Origin: Caenispirillum salinarum AK4
GTDB taxonomy: Bacteria > Pseudomonadota > Alphaproteobacteria > Rhodospirillales > Rhodospirillaceae
Reading direction: 5' to 3'
Assembly (NCBI RefSeq): GCF_000315795.1
Contig: NZ_ANHY01000020.1
Coordinates: 85,017 to 149,016, forward strand
Length of the DNA stretch: 64,000 nt
Shown here: piece by piece, positions 48,640 to 57,566 of the stretch
Numbering within the stretch: the first letter of the stretch is position 1
Layout of the letters: each line of letters starts with the position of its first letter
Notes under the pieces: generated by a model
The model's input: only the letters and a program-made list of their open reading frames with translations
Told to the model about the DNA's origin: nothing
Database searches by the model: none
Program-made: the position numbers and the translations under genes

Positions 48640-49508
48640 AAGGCATCATCCTGGCCGGCGGCGCAGGCAGGCGCCTTTATCCGCTGACGCTGGTGGCAAG
48701 CAAACAGTTGCTACCGGTCTACGACAAGCCGATGATCCACTACCCGCTGTCGACGCTGATGCTGGCGGGCATCCGCGACATCCTGATCATCACGACTCCC
48801 CAGGACGCTCCGGCGTTCCAACGGCTTCTGGGCGATGGATCGCGCTGGGGCCTTGCGCTGTCCTACGCCGAGCAGCCGGTGCCCGAGGGCATCGCGCAGG
48901 CCTTCCTGATTGGGCGGGCCCACATCGGCGGCGATCGGGTGGCGCTTGTGCTGGGCGACAACATTTTCTACGGCGACGGCCTTAGCCGGCTCGTGCAGCA
49001 GGCCGCCGGCGGGTCCGGCGCCTGCGTGCTGGCCCACCGGGTGCGCGATCCTGGCCGCTATGGCATCGTGCGCTTCGACACGGGGAATAGACCGCTGGAC
49101 ATCGTGGAAAAGCCCCGGCACCCCGACAGCCCGTGGGCAGTGACCGGGCTCTATTTCTAAGACTCCGATGTCGTGGAGATGGCGGCGGAGCTGCGCCCTT
49201 CGGCCCGTGGCGAACTGGAGATCACCGACATCAACAACCGCTACCTGCGGGAGGGACGGCTGTCGGTGCGGCGCATGGGGCGCGGCTTCGTGTGGCTGGA
49301 CACCGGCACCCACGGCAGCCTCCATGACGCGGCGGAGTTCGTCCGCGTCATGCAGACCCGCACCGGGCAGATGGTCGGGTGCCTTGAGGAAGTCGCCTAC
49401 CGCATGGGCTTCATCGGCGCCGAGACCCTGCTGCGCCTGGCCCACGGCTTGTCCGGGACCCACTACGCCGACTACCTGCTCGGCTTGGCCGCCGAGGCGG
49501 GCGATTAG
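48636..49508 (+). pseudogene. rfbA: Glucose-1-phosphate thymidylyltransferase with an in-frame stop
   Basis: The gene makes dTDP-glucose, the substrate of RfbB. It starts [18 protein letters not shown] with the nucleotide-binding loop and reads on to TGLYF at 49157; TAA follows at 49158-49160 where the family has Tyr (GLYFYDSDV). The rest, DSDVVEMAAELRPSARGELE, continues in the same frame to a natural stop at 49508 and has WLDTGTHGSL. One base change explains the interruption; 290 codons match the family length. The first 174 residues lack part of the sugar-binding domain, so the product is probably inactive. Confidence 0.88.
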
Positions 49509-50887
49509 CCGTCGGGCGAACGATTCAGGTCTTCCAGAATGATGTCAAAGGCTTCCGGCGCGATCCGGTGGTCGTGCTCGGGCAGGATCACCAGCTCGTA
49601 CCGGCCGCCGAGGGCGGCCGTCGCCTCGGCCACGGCCGAGGCATAACCGCGCGCGCCGATGCCCCGGAAGCAGCACGAGTCGTACTGGTTGAGGATCTGG
49701 ATCTGTCGCCGCCCCTGCCCTGCCGCACCGAGCACATATAGGTCCAGGTATGAAGCGATACGGTAGATGTCCGCATGGACCTGCTCCCAGTCGCCCGGGC
49801 GGTTGGGCGGCAGGGCGAGCAGATACATCGGTAAGCTGCCCGCCACCGGATACGTCGCCTGGATGCGTCGGTCGACTGCCGCCGCCACCGTGATGCTCCA
49901 GGCCCCGCCCGAGATGCCGGTCGCTGCTATGGTCTCGTACCCGTCGGCCAGCCCCTGGTCTACGGCCGCCACCAGCGGCGCGACGAACAGCCGGATCGGC
50001 GAATACTCGGCCGTCTCAAGGAAGGAAAAGCTCTCGTGGTCGAGGCGGTTGGCGATGGAGCCGTGGCGGACGGTGTCGATGCGACCCGGTGTGGTGTTGG
50101 GCCGGCGGTTGGGCATGGACAGCGCCGTCACCGCGTGCCCCGCCCGCAGGAATTGCTCGATGGCGTGCCGCGCCTCCTTTCCGAAGATGTCCGAGACGTG
50201 GCCGTGATTGTAGAGCACCAGCGTTTCCGCCGCCTCACCCTCCGGCACCAGATGATAAGCTGTGGCCCCGTAACCGTGGTCGAGCGCCATCCTCATGCGG
50301 TCGATGCGCGCAGCCGGCAACCCGGCGAGATTCGGCTCCTCGACGCCGCGCTCAACAGTGTCAAAGCCCCGTCCGGCGGGCAATCCAGCATCGCCGAAGA
50401 TGCGCACGATCAGGCGCTGGCGCACCGCCTCGGCGGCGGGCGCGTCGTCCACCCGGATCAGCGCCTCGGCAAAGGCGGGATCATCGTAGGGAGCCGGCGG
50501 CATCTCGTTATAGGCGGCGGCGCCGACGGGGCTACCCTCGCGCCGCTCCAGAATATCCTCGCTGCGCACGGCCAGGAATACGATGGCGGCGGCGTTCAGG
50601 GCTGCCAGTGCCGGCCGCAGGAAGCCCCGCGCCGCGCCCCGCGGCACGGCGAGCGCCAGCAGCAGCACCAGCAGATTGGCCGCCGCTGCCGCAAAGGCGG
50701 CTTGGTAGGTGACGCGGCGTTCCAGGGTCCAGCCCAGCAGCGTAACGGCCTTCTTGTCGCCCAGGCCGAGCGGAATGCTGTAGAGCGCCCCGAACGCGAC
50801 AAGCAGGCCGAGAGCCAACAGCGCGACCGAGACGGCCAGAAGGCCTTGGTCGCGGGACTTCAGGTAACGGATTAGGAAGGAAGCCAT
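49505..50887 (-). CDS. Membrane-anchored alpha/beta hydrolase
   Basis: A 460-residue protein with three N-terminal membrane helices (about residues 14-36, 60-82 and 87-107) and a C-terminal alpha/beta hydrolase domain. VLYNHGHVSDIFGKEARHAIEQF is the oxyanion region, GISGGAWS is the nucleophile elbow, and the final His is in LPEHDHRIAPEAF. The substrate is unknown; position in a polysaccharide region suggests a lipid-carrier or glycan ester, but this is only inferred. It is convergent with rfbA, overlapping by four bases. The ATG at 50887 is chosen because it immediately precedes the first helix. Confidence 0.72.
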   Translation of the reverse strand: MASFLIRYLKSRDQGLLAVSVALLALGLLVAFGALYSIPLGLGDKKAVTLLGWTLERRVTYQAAFAAAAANLLVLLLALAVPRGAARGFLRPALAALNAAAIVFLAVRSEDILERREGSPVGAAAYNEMPPAPYDDPAFAEALIRVDDAPAAEAVRQRLIVRIFGDAGLPAGRGFDTVERGVEEPNLAGLPAARIDRMRMALDHGYGATAYHLVPEGEAAETLVLYNHGHVSDIFGKEARHAIEQFLRAGHAVTALSMPNRRPNTTPGRIDTVRHGSIANRLDHESFSFLETAEYSPIRLFVAPLVAAVDQGLADGYETIAATGISGGAWSITVAAAVDRRIQATYPVAGSLPMYLLALPPNRPGDWEQVHADIYRIASYLDLYVLGAAGQGRRQIQILNQYDSCCFRGIGARGYASAVAEATAALGGRYELVILPEHDHRIAPEAFDIILEDLNRSPDG

Positions 50888-50982
50888 GGCGGAACCAGCG
50901 GTGACGGGGGACGGCGGCACCGGCCATAGGAGGCGACCGGCGGCCGAACCATAGCCCGTCCTACGGCACAGACAAACCGAAA

Positions 50983-52172
50983 GGCGCAATTCTACTTCGA
51001 TGGGGATGGGCCCCTCAGCAGGCTTGGAACGCCCGTTGCGCGGGGGTAAGCTGCTGGCCTTCTGACGGAGGCGGAGCCATGGATGACGCGCAGTTTGAAG
51101 TGCTGAAAGCGGCCATAGCCAACGAACTCACGGCTGCGCAATGCGTGGAACTGGAGGGTGTGGTTCGAGAGGTGTCCAGCCGCCGTGTTGGCGAAACGAC
51201 CCTTCTTCTGCGGACGGAGGCTCTCGACGGCGATCGCGTTTGCCCCCGCTGCGGCAACACGCGCATCGTCAAGAACGGCCTCGACCACCTGGGCCGCCAG
51301 CGGTTCCGCTGCGTCAAGCACGATGATGATGAGGAGGAACGCTGCGGTCGCGGCTTCAACGTGCTGACGGGAACGCCCTTCGCCCGCATGCGGAAGCCCG
51401 AGAAGTGGTTGGCCTACGCTCGCCTGATGATGCGGAGCGCCTCGATCACCGACATCCATGAAAGCGGGATCGGCATTTCGCGCCTTACCGCCTGGCGCTG
51501 GCGGCATCGTTTCCTGGCTCTTCCAACGACTCTCCAGGCGGAGCGCCTCGACGGCATCATCGAGGTGGACGAAACGTACTTTCGCTCATCCTACAAGGGC
51601 TCTCGGGCGTGGAAGGAAGGCCGTCCCCCCGAGAACCGACCGCCACGCTATAGGGGCGGACCCGCGAAGAGGCGCGGCCTGTCACGTGAGCAGATCCCTG
51701 TGCTGACGGCCGTTGACCGAAGTGGCGGCGTGGTGGAAGGCGTGATGATGCGCCGTGCCGCCAGTGTCGCGCGCACCATGCTTCTCGGCCGCATTGCGGA
51801 GGGAGCGGTTCCTTGTTCCGACGGATGGGCCGCTTACCCGCAGATCGCCGAGGCATGCGGTGCCGATCATCGCTTGGTGGAAGCGCCGAGAGACGACTGG
51901 CTGGTGCGGGCGCTTGGAACAGGTCCTCGCCGCCCAGGCCGCATGGGGCTTGGGCGCATCAACGCCCACCATGAACGGCTCAAAGCCTTCATGAACATCG
52001 TCCTCCGCGGGGTATCGACGAAGTACCTGCCCGCGTACCTGGGGTGGCTGCGCTTCAGGCGGCAGCCTGGGTTCAGCCCAGAGGCGCTGATCCGCCAACC
52101 TCTTCTCCCTCAAGCGGGATAGCGCTTGAACGCCGCCGAATGCCGCCATCCCCATTCATGTAGAATTGCGCC
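50983..52172 (+). mobile_element. IS1595-family insertion sequence (second type)
   Basis: A 1190-bp element with inverted ends GGCGCAATTCTAC... and 8-bp target duplications AACCGAAA (50975-50982 and 52173-52180). It differs from the TnpB-bearing element in transposase and ends, and carries one gene only. It lies in the intergenic space between the hydrolase and phosphomannomutase genes. Confidence 0.9.
51079..52122 (+). CDS. IS1595-family transposase
   Basis: A 347-residue transposase with a zinc ribbon (CPRCGNTRIVKNG and a distant RFRCVKH) and ISXO2-like core. D residues lie in IIEVDETYFR and CSDGWAAY; INAHHERLKAFMNIVLRGVS has the terminal His/Glu region. It is complete. It shares the general fold but little sequence with the transposase at 42773, so it is a separate branch of the family. 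Confidence 0.9.
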   Translation: MDDAQFEVLKAAIANELTAAQCVELEGVVREVSSRRVGETTLLLRTEALDGDRVCPRCGNTRIVKNGLDHLGRQRFRCVKHDDDEEERCGRGFNVLTGTPFARMRKPEKWLAYARLMMRSASITDIHESGIGISRLTAWRWRHRFLALPTTLQAERLDGIIEVDETYFRSSYKGSRAWKEGRPPENRPPRYRGGPAKRRGLSREQIPVLTAVDRSGGVVEGVMMRRAASVARTMLLGRIAEGAVPCSDGWAAYPQIAEACGADHRLVEAPRDDWLVRALGTGPRRPGRMGLGRINAHHERLKAFMNIVLRGVSTKYLPAYLGWLRFRRQPGFSPEALIRQPLLPQAG

Positions 52173-52202
52173 AACCGAAATGCTGCCGCCCCGTCCCGGC
52201 CC

Positions 52203-53651
52203 TCACCCCTCGGCGACGAGGCGTCTTATGTCCTCAGGCAGGCTCAGGCCCTGGCCGTCCAGCGTGCGTGCAAGGCCCGCCACGAGCCGACCGAGCGCCG
52301 CCTTATCCTCTCCCTCGCAGCGGGCCACCAGCGCCGCCTGCGTGTTGGAGGCCCGAAGAAGCCACCAGCCGTCGGGCGTCGTGACGCGCACGCCGTCGAC
52401 CGTCGAGACCTGAGCCTGCGGATCAACCGTCACCGCCTCGGTCACCGCGCGCACGGTGTCGAACTTGCGCTCCTCCGGGCAGTCGATGCGGATCTCCGGC
52501 GTGGCGTGCAGGCGCGGCAGCGCGGCATGGCGCTCCGCCAGCGTCGTGCCCTCGGGCCAGGCGCGGCCGACGAGGTCCAGCAGCCTCACTGCGGCATAAA
52601 GGCCATCGTCGAAACCGTACCAGCCGTCGGCAAAGAAGATGTGGCCGCTCATTTCGCCGGCCAGCGGAGCACCGGTCTCCCTCATCTTTGTCTTGATGAG
52701 CGAATGCCCGGTGCGCCACATGACGGGTTCGCCGCCCAGCGCGGCCACATGGTCGAACAGGGTCTTGCTCGCCTTGACGTCAGCGATGATCGGCGCGCCC
52801 GGATGGCGGGCCAGCACCTCCTCGGCCAGCAGCATGAGGAGCTGATCGCCCCAGAGAATTTCGCCCCGCCCGTCGATGACGCCGATGCGGTCGCCGTCGC
52901 CGTCGAAGGCGATGCCCATGTCGGCGCCCTCCTCCGCCACGGCCGCGCGCAGCTGCTCCAGGGTCTCCGGCAGCGTCGGGTCGGGGTGATGGGCCGGGAA
53001 GGTGCCGTCGATCTCGGCGTTGAGAAGAACCTGGCGGCCGGGGATCCGCTCAGCCAACCGAGACATGATGTCGCCGGTGGCGCCGTTGCCGGCATCCCAC
53101 ACGACCGTCAGCGGGCGGATATCGCGCCCGTGGTCGCGCAGCAGGCGCTCGGTGTAGGCGTCGCGCAGATCGCGCTCCTCGACAGCGCCTGCTCCAGCGC
53201 CTTCCCCCCACGCGCCGGCAGAAGCGATCTCGCCCAGGCCGGTAATGGCGTCGCCGTAGAACGGCTTGCCGCTCTTGACCATCTTGAAGCCGTTGTGGGT
53301 CGGCGGGTTGTGGGACCCCGTGACCATGACTCCGCCGTCGGTCGGAAACTCGGCACAGGCGTAATACAGCATCGGCGTCGGCCCACAGCCGATGCGCGTC
53401 ACACTGCAGCCCGCTGCCGTCAGCCCCTCGACAAGTGCTGCTTCAAGCTCCGGCGACGACAGCCGCCCGTCACGCCCGACCGCCACCGACCGGCCGCCGT
53501 CACGGCGGACGATCGTCCCGAAGGCACAGCCGATGGCGCGCGCATCAGCGGCGGTCAGCGTCTCACCGACAATGCCCCGGATGTCATAGGCCCGCAGAAT
53601 GGACGGATGGAATTGGTGCGCTGGGATGGCGCCGGAAGACGGGAGGGTCAC
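52203..53651 (-). CDS. manB: Phosphomannomutase/phosphoglucomutase (GTG start)
   Basis: A 482-residue hexose phosphomutase. The phosphoserine loop is VMVTGSHNPPTHNG, the metal loop DGDGDRIGV, and the sugar-binding loop GEMSGH. These are the classic motifs of AlgC/ManB enzymes, which interconvert mannose 6- and 1-phosphate (or glucose). It feeds the GDP-mannose enzyme encoded next upstream. There is no ATG at the right place; the GTG at 53651 follows AGAAAGG and gives the usual HQFHPSILRAYDIRG start. Confidence 0.9.
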   Translation of the reverse strand: MTLPSSGAIPAHQFHPSILRAYDIRGIVGETLTAADARAIGCAFGTIVRRDGGRSVAVGRDGRLSSPELEAALVEGLTAAGCSVTRIGCGPTPMLYYACAEFPTDGGVMVTGSHNPPTHNGFKMVKSGKPFYGDAITGLGEIASAGAWGEGAGAGAVEERDLRDAYTERLLRDHGRDIRPLTVVWDAGNGATGDIMSRLAERIPGRQVLLNAEIDGTFPAHHPDPTLPETLEQLRAAVAEEGADMGIAFDGDGDRIGVIDGRGEILWGDQLLMLLAEEVLARHPGAPIIADVKASKTLFDHVAALGGEPVMWRTGHSLIKTKMRETGAPLAGEMSGHIFFADGWYGFDDGLYAAVRLLDLVGRAWPEGTTLAERHAALPRLHATPEIRIDCPEERKFDTVRAVTEAVTVDPQAQVSTVDGVRVTTPDGWWLLRASNTQAALVARCEGEDKAALGRLVAGLARTLDGQGLSLPEDIRRLVAEG

Positions 53652-53722
53652 GAGGGGCAAACCTTTCTGTGAAACGAACGGCTGCAGACTGTATAACGGC
53701 GGGATGATACAACCAAGGGATC

Positions 53723-55171
53723 TCAGCCCTGGCGCAGCGGCTCGATCCGGCCATAGGCGTCGGTGAAGCGGACGATGTCGTCCTCGCCGCAATAGGGGCC
53801 GGACTGCACCTCGATCAACCGCAACGGCAGCTTGCCGGGGTTGCACAGCCGGTGGGTCTGGCCGGTGCGGATGAACACCGACTCGTTCTCGAACAGCAGG
53901 AAGGTCTCGTCGTCGCGGGTGACCTCGGCAGTTCCCTCGACGACGATCCAGTGTTCGCTGCGGTGGTGGTGCATCTGCAGGGACAGGCTCTCGCCCTGCT
54001 TGACCATGATGTGCTTGACGTGGAACCGCGGCCCCTCGTCGATGGTCTGGAAGGTGCCCCAGGGGCGGTAGCTGCAGGTGTTCTCGGTCGCTTCCTTGCG
54101 GCCGCGGGCCTTCAGGTCGGCGACCACGTCCTTGACCCGCTGGTCGTCGCCCTTGCGCGCCACCAGCACGGCGTCATCCTCGGCGACCACCACCAGGTCC
54201 TCGATGCCGATGGCCACCAGAAGCCGGTCCTCGCTGCGCAGGTAGCTGCCGGCGCAGTCCATGGCCGTTACGTCGCCAACAAGGGCGTTGCCGTCGGCAT
54301 CGCTCTCGGATTCCTCGTGCAGCGACGACCACGACCCGATATCGCTCCAGCCGGCGTCCAGTTCGGCGACGACGGCATCCCTGGCGTGCTCCATGACGGC
54401 GTAGTCGATGCTGTCGCCCTTGATGGCGTTGAAGGGCTCGGGCGCAAGACGCAGGAAGTCGAGGTCCTGCTGCCCCTGCGCCACGGCGGCGCGGCACAGC
54501 GCCAGCATGTCGGGCCGCGTTTCGGCCAGGGCATCAAGATAGACGGCCACCGGGAACAGGAAAATGCCGGCGTTCCACAGGAAATTGCCGCTTTCCACGA
54601 ACGCCTTGGCGCGGTCCGCGTCGGGCTTTTCCACGAAGCGGATAACGGGCGCGACGCCCGGCGCGATCGGCTCCGCCGCACGCTCGACATAGCCGTAGCC
54701 GGTGTGCGGCCGCGTCGGCGTGACGCCAAGGCAGGCCAGCCGGTCTTCACCGGCCGCGGCGGCGCAAGCCTCGACGGTGGCGCGGAAGGCGTCGGTGTCG
54801 TGAATCGCGTGGTCCGACGGCATGACCAGCATGCGCGCCGAGGGATCCTCCTCCCCCAGCATCAGGGCGGCGACGGCGGCGGCGGGGGCCGTGTTCCGCG
54901 CCGAGGGCTCGATGACGATGGCGCGCGGGGCGATTCCCGCCTGGCGCATCTGCTCGGCAATCTGGAAGCGGTGCTCGGCGTTGGAGACGATGAGCGGCGG
55001 CGCCCATGCACCGGCGCGGCGCGCGGTATCCTGCAGAAGGGTGCGGTCGCCCAGCAACCGGCGCAACTGCTTCGGTCGCGACTCCCGGGACAGCGGCCAC
55101 AGGCGTGTACCAGCCCCCCCGGACAGGATGACGGGATGGATGATGCCGGATGACGGCTGTCGAACGCTCAT
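53723..55171 (-). CDS. manC: Mannose-1-phosphate guanylyltransferase / mannose-6-phosphate isomerase
   Basis: A 482-residue bifunctional type II enzyme. The N-terminal GDP-mannose pyrophosphorylase domain starts IHPVILSGGAGTRLWPLSRESRPKQ (nucleotide loop) and contains FVEKPD; the C-terminal cupin (about residues 345-480) is the isomerase with HHHRSEHWIVVEGTAEV. It makes GDP-mannose for exopolysaccharide or LPS. It lies 71 bases upstream of manB on the same strand, forming a short operon. GGGGAGG upstream fixes the ATG at 55171. Confidence 0.94.
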   Translation of the reverse strand: MSVRQPSSGIIHPVILSGGAGTRLWPLSRESRPKQLRRLLGDRTLLQDTARRAGAWAPPLIVSNAEHRFQIAEQMRQAGIAPRAIVIEPSARNTAPAAAVAALMLGEEDPSARMLVMPSDHAIHDTDAFRATVEACAAAAGEDRLACLGVTPTRPHTGYGYVERAAEPIAPGVAPVIRFVEKPDADRAKAFVESGNFLWNAGIFLFPVAVYLDALAETRPDMLALCRAAVAQGQQDLDFLRLAPEPFNAIKGDSIDYAVMEHARDAVVAELDAGWSDIGSWSSLHEESESDADGNALVGDVTAMDCAGSYLRSEDRLLVAIGIEDLVVVAEDDAVLVARKGDDQRVKDVVADLKARGRKEATENTCSYRPWGTFQTIDEGPRFHVKHIMVKQGESLSLQMHHHRSEHWIVVEGTAEVTRDDETFLLFENESVFIRTGQTHRLCNPGKLPLRLIEVQSGPYCGEDDIVRFTDAYGRIEPLRQG

Positions 55172-55693
55172 GGAACTCCGTGCCTCCCCTAATACAGTCC
55201 CTCAAGAATGGAGGCTGAGAGGAGCTCGGGCAAGGACGCGGCAGAGCTAAGACACCGGAACGATGCCGCGGTCCTTCTGCGCCGTCCAGGGCGGGGAGCA
55301 GATAGGCACGGCGCTCTGCTCCGCCGATCACCCTTCTTGCAGTGGAAGCAAACCCTGTGGGCCGCTGGCCGCGACGGCTGGCCTGGCAGTAACGCTTCGC
55401 GGCGCGCCTTCCCCAAGACGAAACAACCCGACGGAACCGCAGGGGGTCCCGCCGGGTTGATCTTTCCTCTGGGTGAGGAGCAGGCCACGCCCGCTCTTAA
55501 AGGTTAGCGCAGTCACGGCCGGAAGCCAACTGCCGTGATCCGTCACACTCGTGCCGACGGAGTGGCTCCAGGTGATGCGCGCGTTCCAGGAACCGCGGGA
55601 CGAACGGCTCGCCGCAAGTCCAGCTCTTGGACATTGCACGCTAACGGTGCCGGCAATCGGCCGTCGATCGGACCGCTTGGGCGCCTGCCGGCC
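55172..55693. other. 522-base gap upstream of manC
   Basis: No gene is supported. The left part should hold the manC promoter. An imperfect hairpin near 55425-55461 (AACCCG and CGGGTT arms) could be a terminator for the 283-residue gene on the minus strand. Confidence 0.45.
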
Positions 55694-56545
55694 TTAGCGA
55701 CGACCTGCACCCCGACCACCACGCATGCCGGGCGAGCGGTGCAGCAAGCTGAGCGCCGCAATCTCGGGGGCCAGGGCTGTACCCCGCGCGCGCCGCGTCG
55801 ATTGCCCGGCTTGTACGCTCGGGAGCTTGAGGCCTCGGTTGCACGGCCGCCGGAGCCAGTCGAGAAACTGGGCACGGAAGGTCGCCCGTTCAAGTGGCGA
55901 GATATCCTGCCGGACCGGCACCTCGAGCCGAGCAGGACCAAGGGTCCCCGCCTCGATGTCCAATGCTTCTGGCGATATTCGCCGGACGATGCGGCACGCC
56001 TCCCGTTCCATCCCGGCAACGAGGGCACGCTCGGCCGGTGTCAATTCCCATTTCGGCGCCCGCGTCTGGAGTTCCACGCGCGGAAGGACTTGCCCGGCAT
56101 CGCCCACGACATCGGTCCCAAGCCCGCTTGGAAGCGCAGAAACAATGACAGCCTTCGAGACGAGCGTGGAGACTGGGGACGAGGCAATGTGACAGTTTAC
56201 GACATGAGCGGCGTCCGCAAGACGCAGCTGAGTTTGGTCGGCGCTCCCGCCGAAATTGGTTGCATACATCTGGATCCAGCTCAGCACATTGAGCCCGATG
56301 CTCAGCTTGTCGCCCGTGTTCGGACGCGCCTTGACAGTCCGGATGATGATCTGGTCGCACTGCCCATTGTATTTGGCACTCAGTTCGATGGTGTGGGCGC
56401 GGGCATTGTTTCTGGCGATCATGAATTGGGCACGGCCATTCCGGAAGTGCACGTTTTCATCATCGTCCAGCCCCATTTGGATATCGTCGGGGCTCATGGA
56501 CTTCAGGAGAGCAGCGACACTTGAAAGCGTACTGAAGTTTTTCAT
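55694..56545 (-). CDS. Hypothetical protein, 283 residues, third gene of relaxase cassette
   Basis: No family is recognised. The protein starts MKNFSTLSSVAALLKSMSPD and is soluble, with DDENVHFRNGRAQFMIARNN and CDQIIIRTVKARPNTGDK in the first 80 residues and RAPKWELTPAERALVAGMERE near the centre. The C-terminus is arginine-rich. A GGAGTGAG ribosome site at seven bases makes the ATG at 56545 convincing, so it is a real gene despite odd codon use. It is the last of three genes on this strand; a 191-base AT-rich gap separates it from the second. Confidence 0.65.
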   Translation of the reverse strand: MKNFSTLSSVAALLKSMSPDDIQMGLDDDENVHFRNGRAQFMIARNNARAHTIELSAKYNGQCDQIIIRTVKARPNTGDKLSIGLNVLSWIQMYATNFGGSADQTQLRLADAAHVVNCHIASSPVSTLVSKAVIVSALPSGLGTDVVGDAGQVLPRVELQTRAPKWELTPAERALVAGMEREACRIVRRISPEALDIEAGTLGPARLEVPVRQDISPLERATFRAQFLDWLRRPCNRGLKLPSVQAGQSTRRARGTALAPEIAALSLLHRSPGMRGGRGAGRR

Positions 56546-56736
56546 AATCTCACTCCATTTTTAGGTTACTCTTTTGTTTTGGTAACGCATCCCCCATATC
56601 GCCAGCGATATTTTTAGGTAGGCGGAGATTTTTTTTGCGTTTGGGCGCGCGCCCGGATGAGAACTTGGAGGCGCGCTTGCCCATTCATCCGCAGGCGGCG
56701 GATGGGCAGAGACACTGGCGAGGGATTGGTGCTCGC

Positions 56737-57531
56737 TTATGGTGATGGCGCTGCCGTCGGTGCAGAAGCTGATACAGCTGGGGCCGCTTTTTGACGACCT
56801 GCCCTTGTCGGCGGACTTGACGCAGTCCGTGCGCCGACTTTGCTATGCGGCAAGGATCGAATTCCCATTGATCGTCCGAGCGCCAGGTAGCCTCGGTCAA
56901 TCAAGATCCACATCGACTCTGCGGCCTTGCGGCGTCCCATTCGCTCGAACATCCTCCGCACCGTGTCGATAAACTGCATCGTCGCCAGAACGGCAGCCAT
57001 AGCGCCGGCATGACCAGCGGGTACAATATGACCATCGAACGCACGTCCCGGGACAAAGCCGAGGACGAGGTATTCAATAAGTTCCCGGCGCCCTGTCACC
57101 CAAGGATCCTTTGCCTGCTTGACCCGCTGCATCCAAAGCGCATCATTTTCAGCCGAACGGCGGGCCGACACCGGCTCCCTGTTGCCAACCGGTATCACTT
57201 GAAGCGAGCCGATCCCTTTGCGAAGCTCCTTGGCCAACTGACTTGCGCCCTCCCTCATGTCGCGAACCGCAGACTGCGAGCACTTCTTTTTTTCGAACCG
57301 CCAAAGGTAATAGGCTTCGCCGAACGTTTCCGTAGCGATAGAAGTCACCGAGCACCGCGGCGCATCAAAGATGGGAATCTCGCGAGCGCGCCCGGCCTGG
57401 AATATTTCGTCTTGGGAGATTTCACCGCGGATTACCGCAAGGACAATAGCGTTCACATTCGCGTCACGCCTTTCCGCAAGCTCGTCCAGAACGCTTTTGG
57501 CTCTGGGGTCGACAAAAATCTCCTTTTGCAT
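56737..57531 (-). CDS. Hypothetical protein, 264 residues, second gene of relaxase cassette
   Basis: No family is recognised. It starts MQKEIFVDPRAKSVLDELAER with an Arg/Glu-rich helical N-terminus, contains FGEAYYLWRFEKKKCSQSAV and RELIEYLVLGFVPGRAFDG, and ends in a Ser/Ala/Pro-rich tail. The helical, basic profile could suit a partner of the upstream relaxase-like protein, but nothing specific is seen. AAAGGAGA eight bases upstream fixes the ATG at 57531. It lies 35 bases after the relaxase-like gene, so they are probably co-transcribed. Confidence 0.65.
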   Translation of the reverse strand: MQKEIFVDPRAKSVLDELAERRDANVNAIVLAVIRGEISQDEIFQAGRAREIPIFDAPRCSVTSIATETFGEAYYLWRFEKKKCSQSAVRDMREGASQLAKELRKGIGSLQVIPVGNREPVSARRSAENDALWMQRVKQAKDPWVTGRRELIEYLVLGFVPGRAFDGHIVPAGHAGAMAAVLATMQFIDTVRRMFERMGRRKAAESMWILIDRGYLALGRSMGIRSLPHSKVGARTASSPPTRAGRQKAAPAVSASAPTAAPSP

Positions 57532-57566
57532 CACATCGTCTCCTTTCCAACTCTTCTTCTGCGTGG

